Below are positions 55,370-64,000 of a DNA stretch of 64,000 bases, piece by piece; position 1 is the first letter of the stretch, and every line of letters starts with the position of its first letter. Source of the DNA: Streptomyces sp. WZ-12. GTDB taxonomy: Bacteria > Actinomycetota > Actinomycetes > Streptomycetales > Streptomycetaceae. The DNA lies in assembly GCF_028898845.1 (NCBI RefSeq), contig NZ_CP118574.1:2976001-3040000 (forward strand), in the 5' to 3' direction. Made by a program: the position numbers and the translations under genes. The notes beneath the pieces were generated by a model. That model was not told where the DNA came from, made no database searches, and saw nothing but the letters and a program-made list of their open reading frames with translations.

Positions 55370-55585
55370 TCACCGCTGCCAACTGGTCGCCCCGTGGAAC
55401 CCCATCTGCCGCTCCAGCCGCCGCCACCGAGCGGCCGTCGTACGCGGCCGAACCGGCGCCGCCGGCTGATGCGCGGCACGGGCCAACAGGACGGCGGTCA
55501 GCGCAGCGAGCTCTTCCTCGCTGGCCTGACCCTTCTCGACGCGGATGGGCGCAGCGGCAACAACACTGCTCTCGGCAGGATTCAC
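55370..55585 (-). CDS. accE: Acyl-CoA carboxylase epsilon subunit
   Basis: Small accessory subunit that binds and activates the actinobacterial carboxylase beta subunit. 71 residues from GTG 55585: PIRVEKGQASEEELAALTAV is the family core, with a C-terminal WRRLERQMGFHGATSW. It lies 81 bp after accB on the same strand, the usual pair. Confidence 0.92.
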   Translation of the reverse strand: MNPAESSVVAAAPIRVEKGQASEEELAALTAVLLARAAHQPAAPVRPRTTAARWRRLERQMGFHGATSWQR

Positions 55586-55666
55586 GACGATCTCGATTCT
55601 CCGTGACGGAATGGAAGACAGGTGGCGGAACGAGGGACGGGAGGAACGGGCGCGCCCCCAACTCCC

Positions 55667-57250
55667 CTACTGCGGCGGATTACCGTGCTTGCGCGCCGGC
55701 AGATCCGCATGCTTCGTCCGCAGCATCTCCAACGCCCGCACCAGCGTGTGCCGGGTCTCCGCCGGGTCGATGACGTCATCGACCAGACCGCGCTCGGCCG
55801 CGTAGTACGGGTGCATCAGCTCGGACTTGTACTCCTTGACCATGCGGCTGCGCATCGCCTCGGAGTCGTCCGCCTCGGCGATCTGCTTGCGGAAGATCAC
55901 GTTGGCCGCGCCCTCCGCGCCCATCACCGCGATCTCGTTGGTCGGCCACGCATACGTCAGGTCGGCCCCGATGGACTGCGAGTCCATCACGATGTAGGCA
56001 CCGCCGTACGCCTTGCGCAGCACGATGGAGATCCGCGGCACGGTCGCGTTGCAGTACGCGTAGAGCAGCTTGGCGCCGTGGCGGATGATGCCGCCGTGCT
56101 CCTGGTCGACGCCGGGCAGGAAGCCGGGGACGTCCAGCAGCGTGACGATCGGGATGTTGAACGCGTCGCACATCTGGACGAAGCGGGCGGCCTTCTCGGA
56201 CGCCTCGATGTCCAGGACGCCGGCCAGCGACTGCGGCTGGTTGGCGATGATGCCGACCACCCGGCCGTCGAAGCGGGACAGCGCGCAGATGATGTTGGTG
56301 GCCCAGCGCTCGTGGACCTCCAGGTACTCGCCGTCGTCGACGATCTCCTCGATGACCTTGCGCATGTCGTACGGCCGGTTGCCGTCCGCCGGGACCAGGT
56401 CCAGCAGCGTCTCGCAGCTCCGGTCGACGGGGTCCTCGCAGGCCACCACCGGCGGGTTCTCCCGGTTGTTGGCCGGCAGCAGCGACAGCAGGTAGCGGAC
56501 CTCTTCGAGGCAGGTGACCTCGTCGTCGTAGGCGAAGTGCGCCACGCCGGAGGTCTCGGCGTGCACATCGGCGCCGCCCAGGCCGTTCTGGGTGATCTCC
56601 TCGCCCGTGACGGCCCGCACCACGTCCGGACCGGTGATGAACATCTGCGAGGTCTCACGGACCATGAAGACGAAGTCGGTGAGGGCCGGCGAGTAGGCGG
56701 CACCGCCGGCGCACGGGCCGAGCATGACGCTTATCTGCGGGATGACGCCGGACGCCTTGGTGTTGCGCTGGAAGATGCCGCCGTAGCCGGCGAGCGCGGA
56801 GACGCCCTCCTGGATGCGGGCGCCGGCGCCGTCGTTGAGCGACACCAGGGGCGCACCGGCTTGGATGGCCATGTCCATGATCTTGTGGATCTTGGTGGCG
56901 TGGGCCTCGCCCAGGGCGCCGCCGAAGATCCGGAAGTCGTGCGCGTAGACGAAGACGGTCCGGCCGTGGACCGTGCCCCAACCGGTGATCACACCGTCCG
57001 TGTACGGCTTCTTGGCCTCCAGGCCGAAGCCGGTGGCGCGGTGCCGGCGGAGCGGCTCGACCTCGTTGAAGGAACCCTCGTCCAGCAGCAGGTCGATCCG
57101 CTCGCGGGCCGTCAGCTTGCCCTTGGCACGCTGCGCTTCGGTGGCTCGCTCGCTGGGGCCTCGCCGGACCTGCTCACGGATCGCGCGCAGTTCGGCGACG
57201 CGCCCGCGGGCGTCGTTGGCACCGGCGGGCACATCTTCGACAGTGGTCAT
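55667..57250 (-). CDS. accB: Acetyl/propionyl-CoA carboxylase beta subunit
   Basis: Carboxyltransferase subunit that moves CO2 from biotin to acetyl- or propionyl-CoA, giving malonyl- or methylmalonyl-CoA for lipids and polyketides. 527 residues from ATG 57250 (MTTVEDVPAGANDARGR). Oxyanion-hole regions: VSLNDGAGARIQEGVSALAGYG and GPCAGGAAYSPALTDF in the N half; RKAYGGAYIVM and PTNEIAVMGAEGAANV in the C half. Acetyl versus propionyl preference depends on a residue near the active site and was not resolved here; the accE neighbour agrees with the AccB type. Confidence 0.94.
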   Translation of the reverse strand: MTTVEDVPAGANDARGRVAELRAIREQVRRGPSERATEAQRAKGKLTARERIDLLLDEGSFNEVEPLRRHRATGFGLEAKKPYTDGVITGWGTVHGRTVFVYAHDFRIFGGALGEAHATKIHKIMDMAIQAGAPLVSLNDGAGARIQEGVSALAGYGGIFQRNTKASGVIPQISVMLGPCAGGAAYSPALTDFVFMVRETSQMFITGPDVVRAVTGEEITQNGLGGADVHAETSGVAHFAYDDEVTCLEEVRYLLSLLPANNRENPPVVACEDPVDRSCETLLDLVPADGNRPYDMRKVIEEIVDDGEYLEVHERWATNIICALSRFDGRVVGIIANQPQSLAGVLDIEASEKAARFVQMCDAFNIPIVTLLDVPGFLPGVDQEHGGIIRHGAKLLYAYCNATVPRISIVLRKAYGGAYIVMDSQSIGADLTYAWPTNEIAVMGAEGAANVIFRKQIAEADDSEAMRSRMVKEYKSELMHPYYAAERGLVDDVIDPAETRHTLVRALEMLRTKHADLPARKHGNPPQ

Positions 57251-57467
57251 GTATCGACGGTACGTGGGCGAGGCCCCGTACACCGATGTCGGTTTCGTAC
57301 AACGTCGGGCGCGATTTCGTGGGCAGGCGGTACAGAACCACGCTGCACGCGGCCCGGCTGCTGGGCTGTGGCGGGGTGGACGCGGTGTCCAGCGTCTGTG
57401 TGGTGCCGACAAACGACGGGCGGGCGATGTTGTGCCGGTCGGTGGTCGGCGGGCCGGCCGGCGGCGG

Positions 57468-59891
57468 TCAGCGCAGCAGCACGGTGCAGGTGTGGGTGGC
57501 GCAGGCGGTGCCGGGGGTCAGGCGCAGCCGCAGGGCGTCGCCGGTGGCCAGGACCTCGACCGCGTCGTCGTGGGCGAGCACCGCGCGGACCGGCCGGGAC
57601 CAGGTGAGCTCCAGGGGCGCGCCGGTGCGCTCGGGGGCCGCGGCGCACAGGGTCGCGGTGCGGCCGGCCCGGCCGGGGGTGCGACGGGTGCGGAGCAGGA
57701 CGCTGGCCGGGCCATCGGCGGTGAGCGGCCCGGCGGTGCCGGCGCGCCAGAAGTTGGCGGCGGTGACGCCGAGCGGGGCGACGGCGACGGCCTGCCGGTC
57801 GGCGTCGTTGGCGAGGACGGTCAGCCAGTGCCGGTCGGCGGCGCGGGCGGCGAGGGCGTGCCGGTCGGCGCCGGGCATCAGCAGGTAGGCGTAGCCGGCG
57901 CCGGTGGGGTCGGTGCCGTGGTCGTGCCAGAGGGTGAGGTAGCGGCGGGTGTACGGGTCGGTGGTGGAGGTGTGGTTGATGTCGGACCAGCGGCCGGTGC
58001 GGTCCTCGCGCAGGACGTGCAGCGGGGCGCCGCCGGGGAAGACCCAGCCGCCGTGGCCGGCGAGGTGGGCCCAGTGGGCGCGGGGGAAGGCGGTGGTGCG
58101 GCCGGGGGCGGTGGGCTGGCGGACGCCGTCGACGGTGAGGGCGGCGGTGCCGCGGGCGCCGAGGTTGCGGTTGTCGACGACGGTCTCGGCGGGGACGCCG
58201 TCCCGGCAGGTGATGCCGGCGCCGAGGCAGACCACGCAGTCGGCGAGGGCGAACCAGGATTTCCGGGCGCGGAGGGTGGAGTCGAGGCCGCGGAGGTCCT
58301 GGCCGAGCGCGGCGTAGCTGCCGTCGGTGGTGCCGCCGACCCAACGGGCGTCGGGCCTCGGCTCGCCCCAGGGGCCGCCCGCGCCGTCGGCCAGGCGCTT
58401 GGTGGAGACGGTGGTGCCGGGGAGGCGGTAGGGGTCGACGGTCGGCCAGAAGGCGTCGGTGTACTGGTCGCCGGCGCGGCCCGCGGGCCACCAGGAGAGC
58501 ATGCCGGCGCCGGTGTGCCAGCCGCGTTGGTTCTCGCCATTGCCGTTCTCGTAGTGGGCGATGCGGTCGGAGGCCATGGCCAGGCCGGCGGTCCAGCCGG
58601 GGCGGCGGTGCACGGCGCGGTCCATGGCGGGGAAGAGGCGGTGGCCGACGGGCTCGGGGGCGGCGGGGGCGGGGCCGGCGTCGACCGCGGCGAGGCGGGC
58701 GAGGTCGGCGACGGAGAACTGGCGGTCGGTGCGGACCGGCAGGGTGCGGTCGCGGGCGATGTGGCCCTTGATCAGGGCGTGCCAGCGGTCGCGTTCGGCG
58801 GCGCTCGCGGCCCCGGCGAGCAGGGCGATGCCGGCGAGCACGGCGTGGCCGTGGCGGTGGTCGCTGTGTAGGACGTGCCGGGGGTCGTTGCGCAGGTAAC
58901 CGCGGCTGACCGCGCGGCCGTTGACGCCGTCCATCATCAACCCGTCGTGGAGCAGCGGCGCGTAGGCGTGCTCGACGCCGTCCAGGACGAGCTGCCGGTG
59001 GGGGTCGGTGACCTCCCAAGTGGAGCCGCTGAGCAGGGTGAAGAGCCGGCCGAGGCCGTCGAGGAGGACCGCGCCGTAGGTGCCGGAGTAGGCGACCCAG
59101 GTGTGCTGGACGAAGGAGCCGTCGGCGTAGAGGCCGTCGCCGTGGGTGACGTAGGGGAAGACCGGGGAGAGCGCGTCGCGGGCCAGGGCGATCTTGGCGG
59201 GGGCGCGGCCGAGGATGCCGCGGAGGGCGACGACGCGGCAGAGGTCGACGCGGTTGGCGCCGGTGCTGGTGCCGGCGTACGAGCCGAGGGCGCGGTCCGG
59301 GACGAAGTGGTCGACGGCGGCCAGGCAGCGGGCGCGCAGGGCGTCACCGGCGCCGCCGGGGAGGTGTTCGTCGAGGACGGCGAGGGTGTCGAGGAGGAGT
59401 CTGGGGCTGCCGATCTGCCATTCCCACCAGTTGCCGTAGGGGGTGGTGGCGGGGTGGTAGACGGTGCGGTCGAGGTGGTCCAGGCCGGCGCGGACGGCGA
59501 CGGCGAGGTCGGCGTCGCCGGTGTGGCCGGTGCCGGGCTGGGCGCAGGCCAGGGCCATGGTGGCGAGCCGGTCGTAGCTGCGGGTGAGGCCGGCGGGCGG
59601 GTCGTAGGGGCTGTCCGGCCAGAGGGAGTCGGCGGTCGGGCGCATGGTCCGGCGGTAGCCGGCGGCGAGCTGGCCGGTCTCGTTGAGGGCGCCGGCGTAC
59701 GGGGCGGCGGTGGGGTCGTAGCCGGTGCCGAGGGCGAGGTCGCACCAGCGGCGACGGAGGGTGGCGTAGGCGTCCCCGTCGGCGGCGTCGGCGGGCCGGG
59801 CGGCGGGGCCGAGGGTGAGGGCCAGGGCGCCGGCGGTGGTGGCGGTCAGGAATCCTCGGCGCGACCAGGCGGGCGGGGTGGCGGGCGACAT
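57468..59891 (-). CDS. Secreted polysaccharide lyase family 8 (hyaluronate/xanthan/chondroitin lyase type)
   Basis: Eliminase cleaving uronic-acid polysaccharides outside the cell. 807 residues from ATG 59891. Twin-arginine signal SRRGFLTATTAGALALTLG with cleavage near ADAADGD (about residue 37). Alpha/alpha-toroid domain with NWWEWQIGSPR (catalytic Asn), QHTWVAYSGTYG (His and Tyr), NGRAVSRGY (Arg), then the beta-sandwich domains. Substrate cannot be told from sequence. Its start is 259 bp from the divergent YceI gene. The 217-bp gap to accB shows nothing definite. Confidence 0.92.
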   Translation of the reverse strand: MSPATPPAWSRRGFLTATTAGALALTLGPAARPADAADGDAYATLRRRWCDLALGTGYDPTAAPYAGALNETGQLAAGYRRTMRPTADSLWPDSPYDPPAGLTRSYDRLATMALACAQPGTGHTGDADLAVAVRAGLDHLDRTVYHPATTPYGNWWEWQIGSPRLLLDTLAVLDEHLPGGAGDALRARCLAAVDHFVPDRALGSYAGTSTGANRVDLCRVVALRGILGRAPAKIALARDALSPVFPYVTHGDGLYADGSFVQHTWVAYSGTYGAVLLDGLGRLFTLLSGSTWEVTDPHRQLVLDGVEHAYAPLLHDGLMMDGVNGRAVSRGYLRNDPRHVLHSDHRHGHAVLAGIALLAGAASAAERDRWHALIKGHIARDRTLPVRTDRQFSVADLARLAAVDAGPAPAAPEPVGHRLFPAMDRAVHRRPGWTAGLAMASDRIAHYENGNGENQRGWHTGAGMLSWWPAGRAGDQYTDAFWPTVDPYRLPGTTVSTKRLADGAGGPWGEPRPDARWVGGTTDGSYAALGQDLRGLDSTLRARKSWFALADCVVCLGAGITCRDGVPAETVVDNRNLGARGTAALTVDGVRQPTAPGRTTAFPRAHWAHLAGHGGWVFPGGAPLHVLREDRTGRWSDINHTSTTDPYTRRYLTLWHDHGTDPTGAGYAYLLMPGADRHALAARAADRHWLTVLANDADRQAVAVAPLGVTAANFWRAGTAGPLTADGPASVLLRTRRTPGRAGRTATLCAAAPERTGAPLELTWSRPVRAVLAHDDAVEVLATGDALRLRLTPGTACATHTCTVLLR

Positions 59892-60037
59892 GGTCGCTCC
59901 TCTCCGTGGCGTCAACTAGGGTGTGGCGCTGCGCACTTGGGAGTTCCCGATGGTCTAGCACGGGCTCGAACGGGGCGGCAATGACCGCGTCGGGGGGAGC
60001 CGATGTCACTCGTGCGGGGGAACCGTCCCACGCAAAG

Positions 60038-60051
60038 GTTGAAAGTTAAAC
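60038..60051. promoter_or_regulatory. Direct repeat upstream of the YceI gene, copy 1
   Basis: GTTGAAAGTTAAAC; a copy with two changes, GTTGAACATTAAAC, lies 37 bp downstream at 60075-60088. AT-rich for this genome and within the promoter region. Confidence 0.5.
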
Positions 60052-60074
60052 GAGATTCCGCTACCGTGAATGTC

Positions 60075-60088
60075 GTTGAACATTAAAC
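60075..60088. promoter_or_regulatory. Direct repeat upstream of the YceI gene, copy 2
   Basis: GTTGAACATTAAAC, 62 bp before the YceI start. Candidate binding site of a MarR- or TetR-type regulator, or part of promoter elements. Confidence 0.5.
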
Positions 60089-60150
60089 AAGAGCGGTTCA
60101 ATGCCCCGCGGCGCGCATTCCCCGCCCGCGTCCGTCCCCGAGGAGGAGCC

Positions 60151-60771
60151 ATGTCCCTGTTCCGCAAGCGCCCCGCCGCTGCCCCCGCCCCGACCGCGAC
60201 CACCGCCGTCCTGGACGTGGACCCCGCACTGGCCGCCCTGACCGGCGACTACGCCATCGACCCGGCCCACAGCAGCATCGGCTTCAGCGTCCGGCACGCC
60301 ATGGTCACCAACGTCCGCGGCACCTTCGGCAGTTACGAGGGCGCCCTGCATCTCGACGGGTCCGCCCCGGCCCGCTCCACCGCCACCCTCGACGTCACCA
60401 TCGCCAGCGTCGACACCGGCATCGCCGACCGCGACGCCCACCTGCGCGGCGCGGACTTCTTCGACGCCGAGACCTTCCCGCGGATGACGTTCCGCTCCAC
60501 CGCCGCCGAGGCGACCGGCGGCGACGGCTACCGGATCACCGGCGACCTGACCATCAAGGACGTCACCAAGCCGCTCACCATCGACCTGGAGTTCCACGGC
60601 GCGGCCACCGACGTCTACGGCGCCGAGCGGGTCGGCTTCGAGGGCAGCGCCGAGATCCTGCGCTCGGAGTGGGGCCTGACCTGGAACGCGGCGCTGGAGA
60701 CCGGCGGCGTGATGGTCAGCGACAAGGTCAAGCTGGTCTTCGACATCTCGGCGGTGCGGGCGGGGAGTTGA
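60151..60771 (+). CDS. YceI-family lipocalin-like protein
   Basis: Probably binds a polyisoprenoid or other lipid; role unsettled. 206 residues from ATG 60151, behind GAGGAGGAG, which decides the start over an in-frame Met 27 codons upstream. A short Ala/Pro linker (8-25) leads into GDYAIDPAHSSIGFSVRHAM, the YceI signature, with FFDAETFPRMTFRS and a C-terminal strand KLVFDISAV. No signal peptide, so cytoplasmic. Confidence 0.92.
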   Translation: MSLFRKRPAAAPAPTATTAVLDVDPALAALTGDYAIDPAHSSIGFSVRHAMVTNVRGTFGSYEGALHLDGSAPARSTATLDVTIASVDTGIADRDAHLRGADFFDAETFPRMTFRSTAAEATGGDGYRITGDLTIKDVTKPLTIDLEFHGAATDVYGAERVGFEGSAEILRSEWGLTWNAALETGGVMVSDKVKLVFDISAVRAGS

Positions 60772-60850
60772 GCGGGTGCGCGGGGGCGGGGCGGGTGGCC
60801 TCCACCGCCCACGCCCCCACGACCGCGGCGCTCCCCCGCGCCGCCGACGC

Positions 60851-62476
60851 TCACCCCTGCGGCTCGACCCCGGCCCGCAGCAACCCGTACGCATAGGCGT
60901 CGTCCAGCGCCTGCCAGGACGCCGCGATGACGTTCTCGGCGACGCCGACCGTGGACCACTCCCCCCGGCCGTCGCTGGTGGAGACCAGCACCCGGGTCGT
61001 CGAGCCGGTGCCCAACGCGCCCTCCAGGATGCGGACCTTGTAGTCCACCAGCTCCATCGTGGCCAACTGCGGGTAGATCCGCTCCAGGGCCACCCGCAGC
61101 GCCCGGTCCAGGGCGTTGACCGGACCGTTGCCCTCGGCCGTGGCGACGATCCGCTCGCCCTTGGCCCACAGCTTCACGGTGGCCTCGTTGGCGTGGGTGC
61201 CGTCGGGGCGGTCCTCGACGATGGCCCGCCAGGACTCCACGGTGAAGTAGCTCAGCGGCGTACCGCCCTCGCCCGCCCGCCGCAGCTCGTCGCGGAGCAG
61301 CAGCTCGAACGACGCGTCGGCGGCCTCGTAGGTGTAGCCGGCCAGTTCGCGCTCCTTGACCCGCTCGACGACCCGGCCGACCAGCTCCCGGTCGTCGCTC
61401 AGGTCGATGCCGAGCTCCTTGCCCTTGAGCTCGATCGAGGCCCGGCCGGCCATGTCGGAGACCAGCATCCGCATGGTGTTGCCGACCAGCGCGGGGTCGA
61501 TGTGCTGGTAGAGATCCGGGTCCACCTTGATCGCGGAGGCGTGCAGCCCGGCCTTGTGGGCGAACGCCGAAACCCCCACGTAGGGCTGGTGGGTGGAGGG
61601 CGTGAGATTGACGACCTCGGCGATGGCGTGCGAGATCCGGGCGGTCTCAGCCAGCTTGCCGGGCGGCAGGACCGGGCGCCCGTACTTCAGCTCCAGGGCG
61701 GCGACGACCGGGAAGAGGTTGGAGTTACCGACCCGTTCGCCGTAGCCGTTGGCGGTGCACTGGACGTGGGTGGCGCCGGCGTCGACCGCGGCCAGGGTGT
61801 TGGCGACCGCGCAGCCGGTGTCGTCCTGGGCGTGCACGCCGAGCCGGGCGCCGGTGTCCGCGAGGACGGTGCGGACCACCGCGGTCACCTGCGCCGGCAG
61901 CATCCCGCCGTTGGTGTCGCAGAGCACCACGACGTCGGCACCGGCCTCGTGGGCGGTGCGCACGACCGCCTTGGCGTACTCCGGGTCCAGCGCGTAGCCG
62001 TCGAAGAAGTGCTCGCAGTCGAGGAAGACCCGGCGGCCCTGGGCGCGCAGGTGCGCGACGGTGTCGCGGACCATCGCGAGGTTCTCCTCGGGCGTGGTGC
62101 GCAGCGCCAGTTCCACGTGTCGGACGTGGGACTTGGCGACCAGGGTGATGACCGGGGCCCCCGAGTCCAGCAGCGCGGCGACCTGCGGGTCGTCCTCGAC
62201 GCGGACGCCGGCCTTGCGGGTGGCGCCGAACGCGACCAACTGGGCGTGCCGGAAGTCGATCTCCGCGCGGGCGCGCTCGAAGAACTCGGTGTCCCGCGGG
62301 TTGGCGCCGGGCCAGCCGCCCTCGATGAAGCCGACGCCGTAGTCGTCCAGATGACGGGCGATGGTCAGCTTGTCGGCGACGGTCAGGTTGATGCCCTCGC
62401 GCTGGGCGCCGTCGCGGAGCGTGGTGTCGAATACGTGGAAGTCGTCGGGGACGGCGGCTTCGGGTACGTCCGTCAT
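60851..62476 (-). CDS. cimA: Citramalate synthase
   Basis: Condenses pyruvate and acetyl-CoA to (R)-citramalate, a threonine-independent route to 2-oxobutyrate and isoleucine. 541 residues from ATG 62476. TIM barrel with HVFDTTLRDGAQREGINL, CDTNGGMLPAQV, HAQDDTGCAVANTLAAV and ANGYGERVGNSNL, then HKAGLHASAI and a C-terminal LeuA-type allosteric domain (about 410-541). The catalytic motif DGAQ (rather than DGEQ) and length fit CimA rather than LeuA. A leader-peptide attenuator appears to precede it (62591-62703). Confidence 0.94.
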   Translation of the reverse strand: MTDVPEAAVPDDFHVFDTTLRDGAQREGINLTVADKLTIARHLDDYGVGFIEGGWPGANPRDTEFFERARAEIDFRHAQLVAFGATRKAGVRVEDDPQVAALLDSGAPVITLVAKSHVRHVELALRTTPEENLAMVRDTVAHLRAQGRRVFLDCEHFFDGYALDPEYAKAVVRTAHEAGADVVVLCDTNGGMLPAQVTAVVRTVLADTGARLGVHAQDDTGCAVANTLAAVDAGATHVQCTANGYGERVGNSNLFPVVAALELKYGRPVLPPGKLAETARISHAIAEVVNLTPSTHQPYVGVSAFAHKAGLHASAIKVDPDLYQHIDPALVGNTMRMLVSDMAGRASIELKGKELGIDLSDDRELVGRVVERVKERELAGYTYEAADASFELLLRDELRRAGEGGTPLSYFTVESWRAIVEDRPDGTHANEATVKLWAKGERIVATAEGNGPVNALDRALRVALERIYPQLATMELVDYKVRILEGALGTGSTTRVLVSTSDGRGEWSTVGVAENVIAASWQALDDAYAYGLLRAGVEPQG

Positions 62477-62590
62477 GCTGGTCAAGGCTCCTGTCGGATC
62501 TCGGTCTACCGGAATGCCCGGTTCCACCGTCCCTCCATGATCCCTCGCGCTGCGCCTCCGGTGCAGGGGTGGGCCCCGGAAACGAAAAAA

Positions 62591-62610
62591 CCCCTCGCGG
62601 GTGCGAGAGG
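62591..62610 (-). terminator. Hairpin plus T-tract before cimA (attenuator terminator)
   Basis: Read on the minus strand: CCTCTCGC-ACCC-GCGAGGGG followed at once by six T (A-run 62585-62590). An intrinsic terminator of textbook shape, rare in Streptomyces, 108 bp upstream of the cimA start. It is either the stop of an attenuator or the terminator of the transporter gene. Confidence 0.8.
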
Positions 62611-62667
62611 TCTGCGCGCGGGTCTGGGACGACGGTGGCCACGCCGTACTCGGGTCGTACGGGGCGG

Positions 62668-62703
62668 TCACTGCGGACCGGCGCGCCTGCTGCCAATAAT
62701 CAT
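62668..62703 (-). CDS. Candidate cimA leader peptide (11 aa)
   Basis: ATG at 62703 opens an 11-codon frame, MIIGSRRAGPQ, with two consecutive ATT isoleucine codons, rare in this high-GC genome. It ends 58 bases before the terminator hairpin. Between them lies the hairpin CCGTAC / GTACGG. The arrangement fits ribosome-mediated attenuation by isoleucine supply. No clear RBS precedes it; translation could be leaderless. Confidence 0.45.
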   Translation of the reverse strand: MIIGSRRAGPQ

Positions 62704-62760
62704 GGCGAACGAGAGCACGGGGGCAGTGTGGCACACCACCGCCCCCGGCACGGCGTCGTC

Positions 62761-64000
62761 TCAGGATGCGAGCGCCCGGTCCTGGTCCGCGCTCCCGTCG
62801 CCGCGCGCCGTCCCGACGCGGCCCAGGTCGATGGTCCGGGTCTCCCGCATCGTCAGGTAGACGACCAGGGAAACCGCCGCGCAGCCGGAGACGTACCAGG
62901 CGAAGCCGGACTCGATGCCGGCGTTCTTGAACCACAGGGCGACGTACTCGGCCGTGCCGCCGAAGAGGGCGTTGGCGATGGCGTAGGGCAGCGCGACACC
63001 CAGCGCGCGGATGCCGGTGGGGAACAGCTCGGCCTTCACACAGGCGTTGATGGAGGTGTAGCCGGTGACCACGACCAGGGCCAGCAGCGACAGTCCGAGC
63101 GCGGGCCAGAAGGAGCCGGCGTGCTTGAGCATCGTCATGATCGGCACGGTCAGGAGGGTGGAGCCGACCGCGAAGGTGATCAGCAGCGGGCGGCGGCCGA
63201 TCCGGTCCGACAGATGGCCGGCCAACGGCTGGAGACACATGAAGAGGAACAGCGCGCAGAAGCTCACCAGGGAGGCGGTGGGCTTGGACAACCCGGCGGT
63301 GCCGGAGAGGTACTTGGTGAGGTAGGTGGTGTACGTGTAGTACGCCACGGTGCCGCCCATGGTGAGGGCGATGACCAGGAACGCCTCGCGCTTGTGGGCC
63401 CACAGCGCCTTCATGGTGCCGCGGTCGGGGTCGGTGCGGGCCTGGTCGTCCTCGGCGTAGACCTCGGTCTCCAGCATGGTGCGGCGCAGGTAGAAGACGA
63501 TGCCGGCGCCCAGCGCGCCGACGATGAACGGGATCCGCCAGGCCCAACTGTGCAGCGCCTCCTCGGACATGGTGCGCTGGAGGACGATCTGGAGGGCCAA
63601 GCCCAGCAGTTGGCCGGCGGTCATCGACACGTACTGGAAGCTGGAGGCGAAGCCGCGGCGTTCGGGCGCGGACGCCTCGGTGAGGTAGGTGGCGCTGGCC
63701 GCGTACTCGCCGCCGACCGAGAGGCCCTGGAGCATCCGGGCCACCAGGAGGACGGCGATGCCGCCGTAGCCGGCGACGGCGTAGGTGGGGGCGACGGCGA
63801 TCAGGACGGCCGAGGCGGACATCAGGGTCACGGTCAGGGTGAGGGCGGCCTTGCGGCCCCGGCGGTCACCGACCCGGCCGAGCAGCCAGCCGCCGACCGG
63901 GCGCAGGAAGAAGCCGACGGCGAAGATCCCCATGGTGTTCATGAGGTTGGCGGTGTCGTTCCCCTTGGGGAAGAACGCGTCGGCGAAGTACACCGCGAAA
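62761..64000 (-). CDS. MFS transporter, MHS (metabolite:H+ symporter) type, N-terminus cut by window
   Basis: Proton-coupled uptake of an organic acid or compatible solute (KgtP/ProP-like). About 413 residues are present from the window edge, reading YFADAFFPKGNDTANLMNTM then RPVGGWLLGRVGDRRGRK (MFS loop motif) and ARMLQGLSVGGEYAASATYL. Helix 1 and the start lie past base 64000. About 11 membrane segments are visible. The C-terminus is hydrophilic. Substrate cannot be told. It is upstream of cimA on the same strand. Confidence 0.9.
   Translation of the reverse strand, partial: FAVYFADAFFPKGNDTANLMNTMGIFAVGFFLRPVGGWLLGRVGDRRGRKAALTLTVTLMSASAVLIAVAPTYAVAGYGGIAVLLVARMLQGLSVGGEYAASATYLTEASAPERRGFASSFQYVSMTAGQLLGLALQIVLQRTMSEEALHSWAWRIPFIVGALGAGIVFYLRRTMLETEVYAEDDQARTDPDRGTMKALWAHKREAFLVIALTMGGTVAYYTYTTYLTKYLSGTAGLSKPTASLVSFCALFLFMCLQPLAGHLSDRIGRRPLLITFAVGSTLLTVPIMTMLKHAGSFWPALGLSLLALVVVTGYTSINACVKAELFPTGIRALGVALPYAIANALFGGTAEYVALWFKNAGIESGFAWYVSGCAAVSLVVYLTMRETRTIDLGRVGTARGDGSADQDRALAS

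Noticed and set aside
60851..63547. Upstream extension of the cimA frame to 898 codons
   Set aside because: Passes through the attenuator and the transporter gene; the ATG at 62476 matches the family start.

Overview
The window is a high-GC actinobacterial chromosome segment. Gene order, codon bias, GTG/TTG starts and the presence of conservons, HupS and NdgR point to Streptomyces or a close relative. The order smc - acyP - mutM - rnc - rpmF - coaD - rsmD - recG - rpmB - thiD - thiL - ddl - gpsA - leuCD - ndgR - gltX - cvn - accBE - cimA follows, in reverse, a core region I remember from S. coelicolor (about SCO5577 down to SCO5529). That comparison is from memory and was not run.

Layout. 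1-5574: the 5' part of smc (its end is cut off by the window), a small coiled-coil protein, acylphosphatase and a membrane-anchored CAP-domain protein. 5562-14572: an integrated pSAM2-like element. It has a six-gene overlapping operon (three small genes, HUH rolling-circle Rep, Xis, Int), a divergent KorSA-like GntR repressor with two operators, and a GNAT acetyltransferase. A complete 2774-bp IS21-family insertion sequence sits exactly at the end of the GNAT gene. About 1 kb of apparently non-coding DNA with a striking long inverted repeat follows. No tra gene is visible, so the element is probably defective for transfer. 14596-34500: housekeeping genes for DNA repair, RNA processing, CoA, ribosomal proteins, thiamine, cell wall, phospholipid, F420 and leucine. 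recG carries a 250-residue intein inside its Walker A motif. 34481-36805: leuCD and the divergent regulator ndgR. 37015-37497: five tRNA genes (3 Glu, 2 Gln), close to gltX.

40764-51827: two tandem conservons (CvnA sensor-kinase-like protein, CvnB roadblock, CvnC DUF742, CvnD GTPase). They are preceded by a tiny repeat-containing protein and possibly a small zinc-ribbon gene. CvnB and CvnD of the two units are almost identical. 51924-55216: a divergent pair of a DhaK-DhaL kinase and a CsbX/RbtT-type transporter, probably for polyol or ketose use. 55370-57250: accE-accB, the acyl-CoA carboxylase subunits that commit carbon to malonyl/methylmalonyl-CoA. 57468-64000: a Tat-exported PL8 polysaccharide lyase, a YceI protein, cimA (citramalate synthase) with what looks like a leader-peptide attenuator, and a truncated MHS-family transporter.

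The most notable observations are the RecG intein with class-3 (WCT) signature residues and a decayed homing endonuclease, the cimA attenuator with tandem rare Ile codons, the 65-bp-arm inverted repeat in the mobile element, the exactly resolvable IS21 insertion that swapped the GNAT stop codon, and the homogenised double conservon. No CRISPR array, rRNA or replication origin of the chromosome was seen.
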